DNA from: an uncultured Ruminococcus sp.
Lineage (GTDB): Bacteria; Bacillota; Clostridia; Oscillospirales; Ruminococcaceae
Length of the DNA: 53,073 nucleotides
Direction: 5' to 3'
Assembly (NCBI GenBank): GCA_900541495.1
Contig: UQKC01000010.1
Coordinates: forward strand, 1-53,073
Of the stretch, positions 40,874 to 49,461 are shown one piece after another (position 1 is the first letter of the stretch; every line of letters begins with the position of its first letter). A program made the translations under genes and the position numbers. A model generated the notes under the pieces. That model made no database searches. It was given only the letters and a program-made list of their open reading frames with translations, and was not told the DNA's origin.

Positions 40874-42295
40874 ATGGTCTTTTCAAATCTTATATTTATA
40901 TATGTATTTTTGCCGCTCTGCCTTGTTTTTTACTATTCGGCAAGGTCGGCAAAGCTGCGAAACCTCGTGCTTGCGCTGTTTTCACTCGCGTTTTATGCAT
41001 GGGGCGAGCCCGTGTGGGTGCTGCTGCTTATTTTCAGCGCCGCCGTTGACTATTTTAACGGACTTTTTATCGAAAAATGCCGCATACGAAAAAAGGGAAA
41101 CCCCGTGCTTGGCGTTGTTTGCTCGCTCGTTGTGAACCTCGGCATACTTTTCGTGTTCAAATACAGCGCATTTTTCATCCATCAGATAAATCTTCTGACG
41201 GGCCTTTCGCTCCGCGAGCCGACATTCTCACTCCCGATAGGAATTTCATTCTATACGTTCCAGACTATCTCCTATACGGTCGATGTTTACCGCGGAAAAG
41301 TCAAAGCTCAACATTCGTTCCTAAGCTTTCTGCTCTATGTTTCAATGTTCTTCCAGCTCGTCGCAGGTCCTATCGTCCGATATGAAAGCGTTGCCGCAGA
41401 AATAGACGAGCGCAGAACGACCGCCGAGGACTTCAACTCGGGACTTATTCGCTTTATATGCGGACTTGGAAAGAAAGTTATCATCGCGAACACGGTCGGT
41501 CAGCTTGCAGCAAATTCACTCACATTTGAGAAAGCTCCGACCTCGGTCGCAGCCGCTTGGTTCGGGGTTGCAATGTTCACACTGCAAATTTACTTCGACT
41601 TTTCGGGCTATTCCGATATGGCGATAGGTCTTGGAAAAATGTTCGGATTCCATTTCCCCGAAAACTTCAACTATCCGTATATCTCACGCTCGGCAACAGA
41701 GTTCTGGCGCAGGTGGCATATCTCGCTCGGCTCGTTCTTCCGCGACTATGTTTACATACCTCTCGGTGGAAACCGAAAGCACCTGATACTTAACCTCGTG
41801 ATAGTATGGTTTCTCACGGGTCTTTGGCACGGCGCAAGCTGGAACTTCATTATATGGGGTATGGGTTTCGGTGTGCTGATAATCCTCGAAAAGCTTTTTA
41901 TGCTGAAAGTGCTTGACAAGCTGCCGAAATTCTTCTCACATATCTATGCGCTTTTCTTCATACTTATCGGCTGGGCAGTGTTCTATTTCACCGACCTCGG
42001 TCAGCTTGGTTCGTGTCTCGGCGCAATGTTCGGCGCAGGCGGAATACCTCTTTATGACGAAGTCACGAAGTCGGCGTTTCTGAGCAACCTCTACCTTATC
42101 ATAGCGGCGGTAGTGCTTTCAATGCCAATTTCACGCCTGCTCAATGAGGAAGTTCAGCATATCGAGCGCAAGTCGGGCGGAGTGTTTGCAGTTTCAAGCG
42201 TTATCCGAACAGTGCTTTGTATCGCGCTGCTTGCTGTTTCATCGGTAATGCTCGTCGGTCAGACCTACAACCCGTTCCTCTATTTCAGATTTTAA
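40874..42295 (+). CDS. MBOAT family O-acyltransferase (AlgI/PatA-like)
   Basis: A 473-residue membrane-bound O-acyltransferase with about ten TM helices. The MBOAT signature is clear: QIYFDFSGYSDMAIGLGKM (about 237-255), SATEFWRRWHISLGSFFRDY (about 275-294) and the catalytic His in FLTGLWHGASWNF (about 316-328). It moves acyl (usually acetyl) groups across the membrane to a cell-surface polymer. Thirteen bases downstream is a DHHW protein, the usual partner. The ATG at 40874 has a weak SD. The polymer is unknown. Confidence 0.92.
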   Translation: MVFSNLIFIYVFLPLCLVFYYSARSAKLRNLVLALFSLAFYAWGEPVWVLLLIFSAAVDYFNGLFIEKCRIRKKGNPVLGVVCSLVVNLGILFVFKYSAFFIHQINLLTGLSLREPTFSLPIGISFYTFQTISYTVDVYRGKVKAQHSFLSFLLYVSMFFQLVAGPIVRYESVAAEIDERRTTAEDFNSGLIRFICGLGKKVIIANTVGQLAANSLTFEKAPTSVAAAWFGVAMFTLQIYFDFSGYSDMAIGLGKMFGFHFPENFNYPYISRSATEFWRRWHISLGSFFRDYVYIPLGGNRKHLILNLVIVWFLTGLWHGASWNFIIWGMGFGVLIILEKLFMLKVLDKLPKFFSHIYALFFILIGWAVFYFTDLGQLGSCLGAMFGAGGIPLYDEVTKSAFLSNLYLIIAAVVLSMPISRLLNEEVQHIERKSGGVFAVSSVIRTVLCIALLAVSSVMLVGQTYNPFLYFRF

Positions 42296-42307
42296 AAGGA
42301 TAAAATA

Positions 42308-43960
42308 ATGAGTTCAAAAGATAAAGGTTCTTCGCTCGAAAAGAGAATAGAAGCCGCAAAGGCTTACAAGAAGAACGTTAAGCTTTACAATAAAATAAGC
42401 ATCGCAGTGATACTCGGCGTAATTGCGCTGACAGCAGTATTGCTCGCCGTCCTGCCGCGCCCGAAAACTTCCGAACTGGAAAAGCGTGAGCTTGCACCGA
42501 TGCCCGAGTTTTCGGCAAAAGCGCTGTTCAGCGGCGAATATTTCAGCGGCATCGCGGAGCATTTTTCGGATACTGTTCCGTTCCGTGAGCAGCTCGTTGT
42601 GCTGAATTCGCGTATGAAAAAAGCAATGGGAATAAGCTCTCCGACTTTCTACGGCACGGTGGATATCGTTGCCGATGATGAGGGCAATTCGCTCGAAGAA
42701 ACTCCTGTTCAGACCGAACCGGCGCAGACAGAACCCGTTCCTCAGCAGACCGATGTTGCCGTCAGCGAAAAAACGGAGGAAAACGACAGTGCGGTAACGG
42801 AAACCTCTGCCATTTCCGAAACGACCGAGTCCGAAACAACGGGAATTGCCGATTTCTCCAATAATGGCATCGTCGTTGACGGCGTAAAAATGTACGGCGA
42901 GGACGCAGGTGTTATGCTTTTCGGCGGAAACAAAAAGCAGGGCGCTCGTTATGCCGAGATAATCAACAAGTATAAGGCTTCGCTCGGCAATGTCAACGTT
43001 TATAATATGGTAGTTCCGACCTCGGTCGAATTCTATCTCCCGAAAAAATACAGCAAATATTCTTCCTCGGAAAAGGAATCGATAGACTATATCTATAGCT
43101 GCCTTTCGCCAGATGTTACCCCGATAGACGCTTATTCCAAGCTTGCAGAGCATACCGATGAGTATATCTACCTGCGAACCGACCACCACTGGTCGCCGCT
43201 CGGCGCGTACTATGCTTATACGGCTTTCTGCGAAGCGCTCGGAATGGAGTATCACCTTATCACTGACTACACTGAAAAGGTCAAGGACGGCTTTGTCGGC
43301 TCGCTCTATGGCTATACGAACGATATAACCCTCGCGAATGCCCCCGAGCAGTTCCATTACTTCCTGCCGCCCGATGTTACATATTCCGTTCAGACCTACT
43401 ATTATGATACGCTCGCACCGAAAAACGGAGGCGCACTTTTCCATGAATATGTCGAGGGCGCAAACTGCTACGGAATGTTCCTCGGCGCGGACGCTATCCA
43501 TACAAAAATAACAACAAGCACAAAAAACGGCAGAAAGATAGTCGTTTTCAAGGAATCCTACGGCAATGCATTTGTGCCGTTCCTCGTCAATAATTTTGAG
43601 GAAATTTACGTTATCGATATCCGCTATTTCGGAACGAACGCTGTTGATTATATCAAGAAGATAGGCGCGACTGATGTTCTCTTCATCGATAACTGCTTCG
43701 CCGCAAATACTTCTTCGCTGATAAAGCATATCGAAGATCTCTACAGCTCACCGACAGGTTCGGTAGTCACGACCGTTACGGAAACCGAAACAGCTCCGAG
43801 CGAAACTATAGCTTCGGGCGGCAAAAAGAAAAACGACAAGAAAACAACCGAACAGACTGCAAAAGAGCAGAAAAACACCACTCAGAAAAAGGAACAGACG
43901 GCGGTGACGACCGCTCCGCCGAAAACGGAAACGGAGAGCGTTACGGCAACGGGAAATTAA
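42308..43960 (+). CDS. DHHW protein, AlgJ/AlgX-like acetylation partner
   Basis: A 550-residue membrane-anchored SGNH-type protein. One TM helix (about 32-50) is followed by KTSELEKRELAPMPEFS typical of DHHW/AlgJ proteins, a Thr/Glu-rich insertion (about 125-180) and the catalytic region with YLRTDHHWSPLGAYYAYTAF (about 289-308). A Ser motif is seen in KESYGNAFVPFL (about 417). The C-terminal 75 residues are Thr/Lys-rich and probably disordered. It works with the MBOAT protein encoded 13 bases upstream to place acyl groups on surface polysaccharide. The stop lies at an AATTCGTAATT-type repeat. Confidence 0.88.
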   Translation: MSSKDKGSSLEKRIEAAKAYKKNVKLYNKISIAVILGVIALTAVLLAVLPRPKTSELEKRELAPMPEFSAKALFSGEYFSGIAEHFSDTVPFREQLVVLNSRMKKAMGISSPTFYGTVDIVADDEGNSLEETPVQTEPAQTEPVPQQTDVAVSEKTEENDSAVTETSAISETTESETTGIADFSNNGIVVDGVKMYGEDAGVMLFGGNKKQGARYAEIINKYKASLGNVNVYNMVVPTSVEFYLPKKYSKYSSSEKESIDYIYSCLSPDVTPIDAYSKLAEHTDEYIYLRTDHHWSPLGAYYAYTAFCEALGMEYHLITDYTEKVKDGFVGSLYGYTNDITLANAPEQFHYFLPPDVTYSVQTYYYDTLAPKNGGALFHEYVEGANCYGMFLGADAIHTKITTSTKNGRKIVVFKESYGNAFVPFLVNNFEEIYVIDIRYFGTNAVDYIKKIGATDVLFIDNCFAANTSSLIKHIEDLYSSPTGSVVTTVTETETAPSETIASGGKKKNDKKTTEQTAKEQKNTTQKKEQTAVTTAPPKTETESVTATGN

Positions 43961-44002
43961 TGCGTAATTCGTAATTGTTTTGCTCCGTTATTTTTTCGAA
44001 TC

Positions 44003-44083
44003 CCATAGGGGCGGATTCCATATCCGCCCGTCAGCAATCTATGAAATTACACAAATTTTCTGTAGGAGACGGGTTTCCGTCCC
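44003..44083 (-). repeat. paired GC-rich palindromes (REP-like), copy 2
   Basis: GGGCGGATTCCATATCCGCCC-type palindrome (44008-44029) and GACGGGTTTCCGTCCC (44068-44083) repeat, inverted, the arrangement at 14132-14212, including the preceding TAGGG and TGTAGG boxes. The rest of the 300-base gap between 43960 and 44265 holds the promoter and operator of the XRE gene. Confidence 0.6.
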
Positions 44084-44191
44084 AAGTTGCAGACTATATC
44101 GCATACGAATTTTGTTTTTGAAAATCTTATGTAAACCGACCCCGGGAAAATATTCTTTCTCGGGAATTTTTTGTTGTCCAAATAAAAATGA

Positions 44192-44243
44192 ATTTTACAA
44201 TATGTAAAATATACTTGACAAAAGGTAAAATATATGCTATTAT
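44192..44243 (+). promoter_or_regulatory. promoter and palindrome of XRE gene
   Basis: TTGACA (44215-44220), a 17-base spacer and TATTAT (44238-44243). Just upstream ATTTTAC-N5-GTAAAAT (44192-44210) is a palindrome, and a third GTAAAAT half-site lies in the spacer (44225-44231). It is a probable autoregulatory operator. Confidence 0.6.
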
Positions 44244-44264
44244 AAATGTGTCGGAGGTGATAGG

Positions 44265-44465
44265 GTGGCAAAGAATCTTAAACTCAAAGCCGCAAGAGCG
44301 GCTCTCGATATGTCGCAGCAGACGCTTGCCGAGAAAGCGGGCGTTTCAAGGCAGACCATAAACGCGATCGAAAAAGGCGACTACAACCCTACGCTTAATC
44401 TGTGTATCGATATCTGCAAAGCATTGGGGAAAACACTTGACGAGATCTTCTGGGAGGGTGACTGA
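44265..44465 (+). CDS. small XRE (Cro/CI) regulator
   Basis: A 66-residue protein consisting almost only of an HTH_3 domain (LKAARAALDMSQQTLAEKAG, then VSRQTINAIEKGDYNPTL), ending in LDEIFWEGD. Proteins of this size commonly regulate adjacent membrane-protein genes in Firmicutes. Translation starts at GTG 44265 after TCGGAGGTGAT. The next gene starts two bases after its stop, so they form an operon with the two membrane proteins that follow. Confidence 0.88.
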   Translation: MAKNLKLKAARAALDMSQQTLAEKAGVSRQTINAIEKGDYNPTLNLCIDICKALGKTLDEIFWEGD

Positions 44466-44466
44466 T

Positions 44467-44976
44467 ATGAAAGAAACGAAAAAGGAAAGAAATTATGTAA
44501 CTGTTTTCAGCGACTACGGACTGGACGAACGTCAGCGGAGCAAAAGCGAGAATATCGGCTTCCGATGCTTTCGTGAACTCTATATCACTTCGCTCATAAT
44601 GACGGTCGTGTGGTACGTTATAGGCTGTGTTGTTGATACAACTATTCCTATCGTGATAGTCGCAGGCAGCTATTTTGCGGCGGCGATAGTCTGCTACTGC
44701 ATCTACGCTCTCCGTGCAGCGAAAGCAGGCGTTATCAACGGAATCACGGCTTTTTCATTCTCAACGGTAAGTCTTGCAAAAGCGATTTTAACGACTTTGT
44801 TTGCTATTGTTTTCGGTTTGGGCGCAGGTCATCTTATCTCCGCTTCGGATAAAATGACGGATTGCATTGTTCTTGCCGTGCTGTGCGCAATGCTTTCCGC
44901 AGAAAATTTCGTGCTGTACTTCTGCGGATTGAAAAACAACAAAGTGCTTGATGAACAGAATAAGGAGGAAGAATAA
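44467..44976 (+). CDS. membrane protein in XRE operon (DUF6773-like)
   Basis: A 169-residue protein with a charged N-terminus (GLDERQRSKSENIGFRCF) and four TM helices (about 41-60, 63-82, 98-118, 128-150). The D-E-R-Q...E-x-x-x-x-F/G N-terminal motif and the TM pattern match the next gene, so they are paralogues and resemble DUF6773-type proteins found behind small XRE regulators. ATG 44467 (SD GGGAGG) is chosen over an in-frame upstream codon within the XRE gene. Function unknown. Confidence 0.65.
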   Translation: MKETKKERNYVTVFSDYGLDERQRSKSENIGFRCFRELYITSLIMTVVWYVIGCVVDTTIPIVIVAGSYFAAAIVCYCIYALRAAKAGVINGITAFSFSTVSLAKAILTTLFAIVFGLGAGHLISASDKMTDCIVLAVLCAMLSAENFVLYFCGLKNNKVLDEQNKEEE

Positions 44977-45470
44977 TGGCTAACAATAAAAGCGCATTAT
45001 CGGGAACTATCTTTGACGAAGCCGGCTATGACGAAATGCAGAAGTCCGAAAATCACGAGATAGGTTACAGGCTATTCAAAGCGATGTTTTTTGTTGTGCT
45101 GGCTGCGGCGTTTATATTGACAGTGGTTTGCGGAAATGCCAACGATTTTTGGGGCATGGCAGTTTCGCTTGCATTACTTGCCGTTGTTTTTGTATTTTAT
45201 ATCATATATGCCTATATGACTGCTAAAAAGGGAATAATGAACCCTAAATTTGCAAAAGGCTGGTCAGCAAAGTGGATAATACCTGCTTATATAATACTGG
45301 AAGTCGCAGCAATTACCGGAATTTTTCATTCGGAGCATGAATTGAGTGATATTGCCCTTGTTATTCAATGGCAGATAATCATTATCAGCTGTATTTCAAT
45401 GTCGCTCTGCGCGATGAAAAACAACCGTGTTCTGAAAGCTCAGCTTGAAGAAAATGAAGCGGACGGGTAA
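44976..45470 (+). CDS. membrane protein in XRE operon (DUF6773-like)
   Basis: A 164-residue protein with four TM helices (about 37-56, 60-80, 94-115, 125-147) and an N-terminal YDEMQKSENHEIGYRLF motif like that of its neighbour. The C-terminal CAMKNNRVLKAQ parallels GLKNNKVLDEQ there. Start and stop overlap the preceding gene as TAATG, giving coupled translation. The two may form a heteromeric complex; role unknown. A terminator follows at 45499. Confidence 0.65.
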   Translation: MANNKSALSGTIFDEAGYDEMQKSENHEIGYRLFKAMFFVVLAAAFILTVVCGNANDFWGMAVSLALLAVVFVFYIIYAYMTAKKGIMNPKFAKGWSAKWIIPAYIILEVAAITGIFHSEHELSDIALVIQWQIIIISCISMSLCAMKNNRVLKAQLEENEADG

Positions 45471-45498
45471 AAGTTTTATTTGATAGTAGTTATATGGT

Positions 45499-45540
45499 CG
45501 GCATAAATTGTAATTATGAACAATTTATGCCGATTTTTTT
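45499..45540 (+). terminator. terminator, copy 1 of duplicated cassette
   Basis: CGGCATAAATTG (45499-45510) pairs with CAATTTATGCCG (45521-45532), followed by TTTTTTT. A near copy is at 46175-46208. Confidence 0.8.
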
Positions 45541-45601
45541 ATATTTAATGTAGAATATTACCTAAAAATCACTAAATATATAAAAACATTACGAATTAAT
45601 A

Positions 45602-45629
45602 TTGACATTTAATAAATTTGTGATATAAT
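45602..45629 (+). promoter_or_regulatory. promoter of TM2 gene
   Basis: TTGACA (45602-45607), a 16-base spacer and TATAAT (45624-45629). The context (TTAATGTAGAATA upstream) is shared with the promoter at 46280. The leader of about 165 bases to the gene is AT-rich with no further recognised element. Confidence 0.65.
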
Positions 45630-45797
45630 GATGAATAAAGTAAAACAAATAAATTGACAGTATATTTCAAAATAGAGATGAATATAAATTATACATCAAT
45701 CAAACATATTAAAAAGTATGTGCAACTCACCGAAAAGGTGTTTTACATAATTTAAATGAAAAATAATGCGTTATACGCAAAAATGGAGGAAATTTTT

Positions 45798-45998
45798 ATG
45801 GAAAAAGTACCTGCACTTCTTATTACAATTTTTCTTGGTGAATTCGGTGTTCACAGATTTATGGCAGGCAAGATCGGCACGGGTATCATCTGGCTTCTCA
45901 CTGCCGGCTGCTTCGGAATCGGTTATATAGTTGACATTATCCAGGTCGCAACGGGCAAGTTTACCAAAAAAGACGGTACACCTTGGGTCAATTCTTAA
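45798..45998 (+). CDS. TM2 domain protein
   Basis: A 66-residue membrane protein with the TM2 domain: a first helix (LLITIFLGEFGVHRFMAGK, about 6-24), the conserved GxHRFYxG-type turn, a second helix (GIIWLLTAGCFGIGYIVDII) with the final D. ATG 45798 follows ATGGAGGAA; in-frame upstream codons lack an SD. TM2 proteins are poorly understood. It is a single gene followed by mobile element copy C. Confidence 0.85.
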   Translation: MEKVPALLITIFLGEFGVHRFMAGKIGTGIIWLLTAGCFGIGYIVDIIQVATGKFTKKDGTPWVNS

Positions 45999-46033
45999 TT
46001 GTCCGAAATTAAGATCACTTTAAAAAGCTATGA

Positions 46034-46169
46034 ATACTAAACACCAATAAAATACGGGAAAAATCTGTGCCGAGATCCAATGTAAACCTGTTTTCAGTTT
46101 CAAACTGTTTTAAACAGCTGCAAGATCATCGGCTTGATTTTTTCTAAAATTTAAAATGTTGTTTAGTAT
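46034..46169 (+). mobile_element. MITE-like element, copy C (136 bp)
   Basis: Same orientation as copy A. Ends are ATACTAAACACCA and TGTTGTTTAGTAT. It has an extra internal stretch (CAGTTTCAAACTG) enlarging the central loop, so it is 17 bases longer. It lies 36 bases after the TM2 stop. Confidence 0.68.
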
Positions 46170-46174
46170 AAATG

Positions 46175-46208
46175 CAGCATAAATTGTTATTGTGAACAAT
46201 TTATGCTG
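46175..46208 (+). terminator. terminator, copy 2 of duplicated cassette
   Basis: CAGCATAAATTG (46175-46186) pairs with CAATTTATGCTG (46197-46208), followed by GTGTTTTTT. It matches the hairpin at 45499. Confidence 0.75.
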
Positions 46209-46279
46209 TGTTTTTTGCCGTTTAATGTAGAATAATGTCTAAAAACGAGAAAATATTATATAAATAATATGAATATATA

Positions 46280-46307
46280 TTGACATTACTAAAAATTGTG
46301 ATATAAT
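46280..46307 (+). promoter_or_regulatory. promoter of sodium channel operon
   Basis: TTGACA (46280-46285), a 16-base spacer and TATAAT (46302-46307). Sequence around it repeats that of the TM2 promoter. Confidence 0.65.
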
Positions 46308-46371
46308 AATTAATAAAGTCAGATTAAAGTTTTAATAAAGTGCTTCTGAAAACTGATGTAAGGTGATATAA

Positions 46372-47187
46372 TTGAAATTTCTGCGAAAAATAACCGACAG
46401 CATGATATTTCAGAATATAATTCTTGGCATAATTATTTTTAATGCAGGTCTTATGGGACTGCAAACGATCTCAGGACTTTCGCCCGAAGCGGTTAATGTC
46501 CTATCCACGCTCGATACAGTATGTCTTGGCATTTTTATTGCCGAAATGCTGCTGAAAATGGCAGCTTACCGCCTTGATTATTTCCGCAACGGCTGGAACT
46601 GGTTCGATATGGTGATAATTCTTGTTTCGGTAGTGTCGGGAATGTCGTTTTTGTCGGCGTTCAGAGCATTTCGTGTACTGCGTGTGTTCCGTTCGCTGAA
46701 AGCGCTGCGCGGCATGAAGCTTGTCAGCTCTGTGAAGCATTTGCAGGTGATAATCCTTGCGATATGCAGAGCCGTTCCGAGCATAATCTGGACAGGTCTT
46801 CTTATGATGCTGATATATTATATATTCGCTATCATCGGAGTTTCAACATTCGGCGAGGCTTTTCCCGAGTGGTTCGGCAGCCTTGACAAGGCGATGTACA
46901 CACTGTTTCAGGTGATGACGCTCGAAAGCTGGTCAATGGGCATCAGTCGTCCCGTTATGGAAGTTTATCCAATGGCTTGGATATATTTCGTGCCGTTTGT
47001 GCTTGTTTCATCATTCATCGTAATGAATGTTGTTGTCGGTATCGTCGTAAATTCGATCAGTGAAGTTACGGCTGAGAAAGCAGATGCAAAGAAGCCCGAA
47101 GATGAAAGCGGCGACCTTTCAGCCGAGCTCGATGCACTGAAAGAACATATCGCAAAGATAGAAAGGCTTATTGAAACCAAGAAATAA
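46372..47187 (+). CDS. voltage-gated sodium channel (NaChBac type)
   Basis: A 271-residue single-domain six-helix ion channel. S1-S3 lie at about 11-100. S4 carries regularly spaced Arg residues (FRAFRVLRVFRSLKALRG, about 101-118). The pore helix and filter read TLESWSMG (T183-L184-E185-S186-W187), matching the TLESW filter of bacterial Nav channels; S6 is VPFVLVSSFIVMNVVVGIVV. A C-terminal coiled coil (ELDALKEHIAKIERLIE) would tetramerise it. Translation starts at TTG 46372 after AAGGTGATATA. It is the first gene of an operon with two proteins of unknown function. Confidence 0.92.
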   Translation: MKFLRKITDSMIFQNIILGIIIFNAGLMGLQTISGLSPEAVNVLSTLDTVCLGIFIAEMLLKMAAYRLDYFRNGWNWFDMVIILVSVVSGMSFLSAFRAFRVLRVFRSLKALRGMKLVSSVKHLQVIILAICRAVPSIIWTGLLMMLIYYIFAIIGVSTFGEAFPEWFGSLDKAMYTLFQVMTLESWSMGISRPVMEVYPMAWIYFVPFVLVSSFIVMNVVVGIVVNSISEVTAEKADAKKPEDESGDLSAELDALKEHIAKIERLIETKK

Positions 47188-47238
47188 GGCTTGTGCCATT
47201 TCATATCAAAACAGCAGAATTTTAGGAGGATATTTTTT

Positions 47239-47964
47239 ATGTCAGAAGAAAACAAAGTCAAAACTTCGGAGAAACCGGCAAAAACCGCAGAGCAGAAGGA
47301 AAAAACGCTTGAAATAATCGTTGCGATATTTCTCGGCGTGACAGCTCTTTTAACATCATGGGCATCATGGGTAGGCTCTCTCCACGGCGGAAATCAGTCC
47401 ACCAATTACACAGTCAGCAATAACCTTTCCGCAGAGGCAAATTCCGAATATAACACTGCAATGCAGAATTATATGCAGGATATGATGATATGGAATCAGA
47501 TCAACGAAGTTCTGCTCGATCAGCAGTTCGCTGAGGAAAGCGGCGATGATCTTACAGCCGAAAAGGCTCAATGGCGTCTTGACCAACTTCTCAATGACAA
47601 TGTTACAGATTCTTTCCTCGATGCTATCAACTGGGCGTTGGAGCAGGAAGAAGCAGCTTCTCCGTTTGAAATGGAAGGATACGTTGAAAGCTATTTCGAT
47701 ACATACTATGACCTCATCGAACAGTCCGATGAAACCCTTGAGCAGGGTAAAAAGGACAACTCCAACGGCGATGCGTTCGGACTTGTTACAGTTATCTATT
47801 CGGTAGTATTGTTTATGCTCGGTATTGTTGGAACATTCAAGAATCTTCCAAACAGATATATCGTTCTCGCATTCTCAATCGCAGGCTTCCTTTTTGCAAC
47901 TATCTATATGTTTACACTGCCAATGCCGACAGGTTTCAGTCTTTCAAGCTTCTTCGGCGGCTGA
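47239..47964 (+). CDS. membrane protein of unknown function, channel operon
   Basis: A 241-residue protein not assigned to a family. A charged cytoplasmic N-terminus (Lys/Glu-rich, 1-24) leads to a TM helix (about 26-46), a largely helical acidic outer region (about 50-175) rich in Asn, Gln and Glu, and two further TM helices (about 183-202 and 207-228) ending in a Gly/Phe/Ser tail. ATG 47239 has SD AGGAGG at nine bases. It lies 51 bases after the sodium channel gene in the same direction. It could be an accessory subunit; that is only positional inference. Confidence 0.6.
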   Translation: MSEENKVKTSEKPAKTAEQKEKTLEIIVAIFLGVTALLTSWASWVGSLHGGNQSTNYTVSNNLSAEANSEYNTAMQNYMQDMMIWNQINEVLLDQQFAEESGDDLTAEKAQWRLDQLLNDNVTDSFLDAINWALEQEEAASPFEMEGYVESYFDTYYDLIEQSDETLEQGKKDNSNGDAFGLVTVIYSVVLFMLGIVGTFKNLPNRYIVLAFSIAGFLFATIYMFTLPMPTGFSLSSFFGG

Positions 47965-47997
47965 AATTTGATTTAAATATTTTTGGAGGAAATTATT

Positions 47998-48393
47998 ATG
48001 GGTTTAGGTGAAATGCTCGGAGTTAAGAATATCAAGATTGAAACAAAAACTCCAATGTCGTTAGAGGAATTTTTTGACAAGATCAAGGACGTTACTTTTG
48101 AAGCAGGCGTTCCGTCTATCGTAAAGCACGGCTTCAATACCGTTATCTGCTTCCCGAAGATCGACAGAGAGAACCAGATCTGGATCACTGGCGATAAGGG
48201 CAAGTTTACAGTAATGAGAAGCACTATCATCGCAGGTCTTGGCGAATCAATCAAGAATCAGCTCGCTTCGGACGTTCTCAACGCTGTTACAGACGGCGCT
48301 GCAACAATGTTCAGCCAGCTCGGCAACCCCAAGAAAACTTGTATGGCTCTTTGCGATAAGGTAGCAGATACCATTAAGTCGCTCGATCTTTAA
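47998..48393 (+). CDS. conserved-looking small cytosolic protein, channel operon
   Basis: A 131-residue soluble protein starting MGLGEMLGVKNIKIETKT. No family is recognised. It is mixed alpha/beta, with a KHGFNTVICFPKIDRENQIW beta stretch and ITGDKGKFTVMRST, then a C-terminal helical part. ATG 47998 follows TGGAGGAAATT. It is 33 bases after the membrane protein, the last gene of the channel operon, followed by a terminator. Confidence 0.6.
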   Translation: MGLGEMLGVKNIKIETKTPMSLEEFFDKIKDVTFEAGVPSIVKHGFNTVICFPKIDRENQIWITGDKGKFTVMRSTIIAGLGESIKNQLASDVLNAVTDGAATMFSQLGNPKKTCMALCDKVADTIKSLDL

Positions 48394-48409
48394 GTTTTAA
48401 ATATAAATC

Positions 48410-48441
48410 GCAGGTGTACGCTGTCGTATGCCTGCTTTTTT
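48410..48441 (+). terminator. terminator of channel operon
   Basis: GCAGGTGTACG (48410-48420) pairs with CGTATGCCTGC (48425-48435, two G-U pairs), loop CTGT, then TTTTTT. Confidence 0.8.
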
Positions 48442-48477
48442 ATTATCGGTGTATGATAAGAAATTAACAAAAAATAC

Positions 48478-48506
48478 TTGCAATTCGGGAACGTGTGTGG
48501 TATAAT
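48478..48506 (+). promoter_or_regulatory. promoter of fba
   Basis: TTGCAA (48478-48483), a 17-base spacer ending TGTGG, and TATAAT (48501-48506). Confidence 0.7.
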
Positions 48507-48561
48507 ATGAACGTATATTAAATATGGGATAGTGTTATCCCGTGAAAGGATGTATATTATT

Positions 48562-49431
48562 ATGTCAAGACTCGTTTCCGCAAAAGAAATGCTGAACAAG
48601 GCTCGCGACGGCAAGTACGCTGTTGGTCAGTTCAACATCAATAACCTTGAATGGACAAAGTCTATCCTCCTCACAGCACAGGAACTCAATTCTCCTGTTA
48701 TCCTCGGTGTTTCCGAAGGTGCCGGCAAGTATATGTGCGGCTATAAGACTGTTGTAGGCATGGTAAACGGTATGATGGAAGAACTCAACATCACTGTTCC
48801 TGTTGCTCTTCACCTCGACCACGGTACTTTTGAAGGCGCAAAGGCTTGCATCAACGCAGGTTTCTCCTCCATTATGTTCGACGGTTCACACTATCCTATC
48901 GCTGAAAACATTGCAAAGACAACTGCTCTTGTAAATGCCTGCGACGTTCTCGGTATCTCCCTCGAAGCTGAAGTTGGTTCTATCGGCGGCGAAGAAGACG
49001 GCGTTGTTGGTATGGGCGAATGTGCAGATCCTAACGAGTGCAAGCAGATCGCTGACCTCGGCGTAACAATGCTCGCAGCTGGTATCGGCAACATTCACGG
49101 TAAGTATCCTGCAAACTGGCCGGGTCTTTCCTTTGAAACACTCGAAGCTGTAAAGGCTAAGGTTGGCGATATGCCTCTCGTTCTCCATGGCGGCACAGGT
49201 ATTCCTGCTGATATGATCAAGAAGGCAATTTCTCTCGGCGTTGCAAAGATCAACGTTAATACAGAGTGCCAGCTTGCATTCCAGGAAGCTACAAGAAAGT
49301 ATATCGAAGAAGGCAAGGATCAGCAGGGCAAGGGCTTTGACCCACGTAAGCTCCTCGCTCCAGGCGCAGAAGCTATCAAGGCTACTGTTAAGGAAAAGAT
49401 GGAACTCTTCGGTTCTGTTGGCAAGGCTTGA
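48562..49431 (+). CDS. fba: class II fructose-1,6-bisphosphate aldolase
   Basis: A 289-residue zinc-dependent aldolase of glycolysis and gluconeogenesis. Motifs in order: YAVGQFNINNLEW (about 20-32), LHLDHG (zinc His, about 81-86), GFSSIMFDGSHYP, EAEVGSIGGEEDG (about 133-145), HGKYP, LVLHGGTGIP (about 206-215) and VAKINVNTE (about 226). Codon use is strongly biased (many AAG, CTC, GTT and GGC codons), as expected for a highly expressed gene. The ATG at 48562 follows GAAAGGATG. Single gene with its own promoter and terminator. Confidence 0.96.
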   Translation: MSRLVSAKEMLNKARDGKYAVGQFNINNLEWTKSILLTAQELNSPVILGVSEGAGKYMCGYKTVVGMVNGMMEELNITVPVALHLDHGTFEGAKACINAGFSSIMFDGSHYPIAENIAKTTALVNACDVLGISLEAEVGSIGGEEDGVVGMGECADPNECKQIADLGVTMLAAGIGNIHGKYPANWPGLSFETLEAVKAKVGDMPLVLHGGTGIPADMIKKAISLGVAKINVNTECQLAFQEATRKYIEEGKDQQGKGFDPRKLLAPGAEAIKATVKEKMELFGSVGKA

Positions 49432-49461
49432 TCTGGCTTAGATCGAAACAAGATATAATTT

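Noticed and set aside
42314..43729. A 471-codon open frame on the minus strand across the DHHW gene
   Set aside because: It is antisense to a clear DHHW protein, and its composition is typical of a complementary frame.
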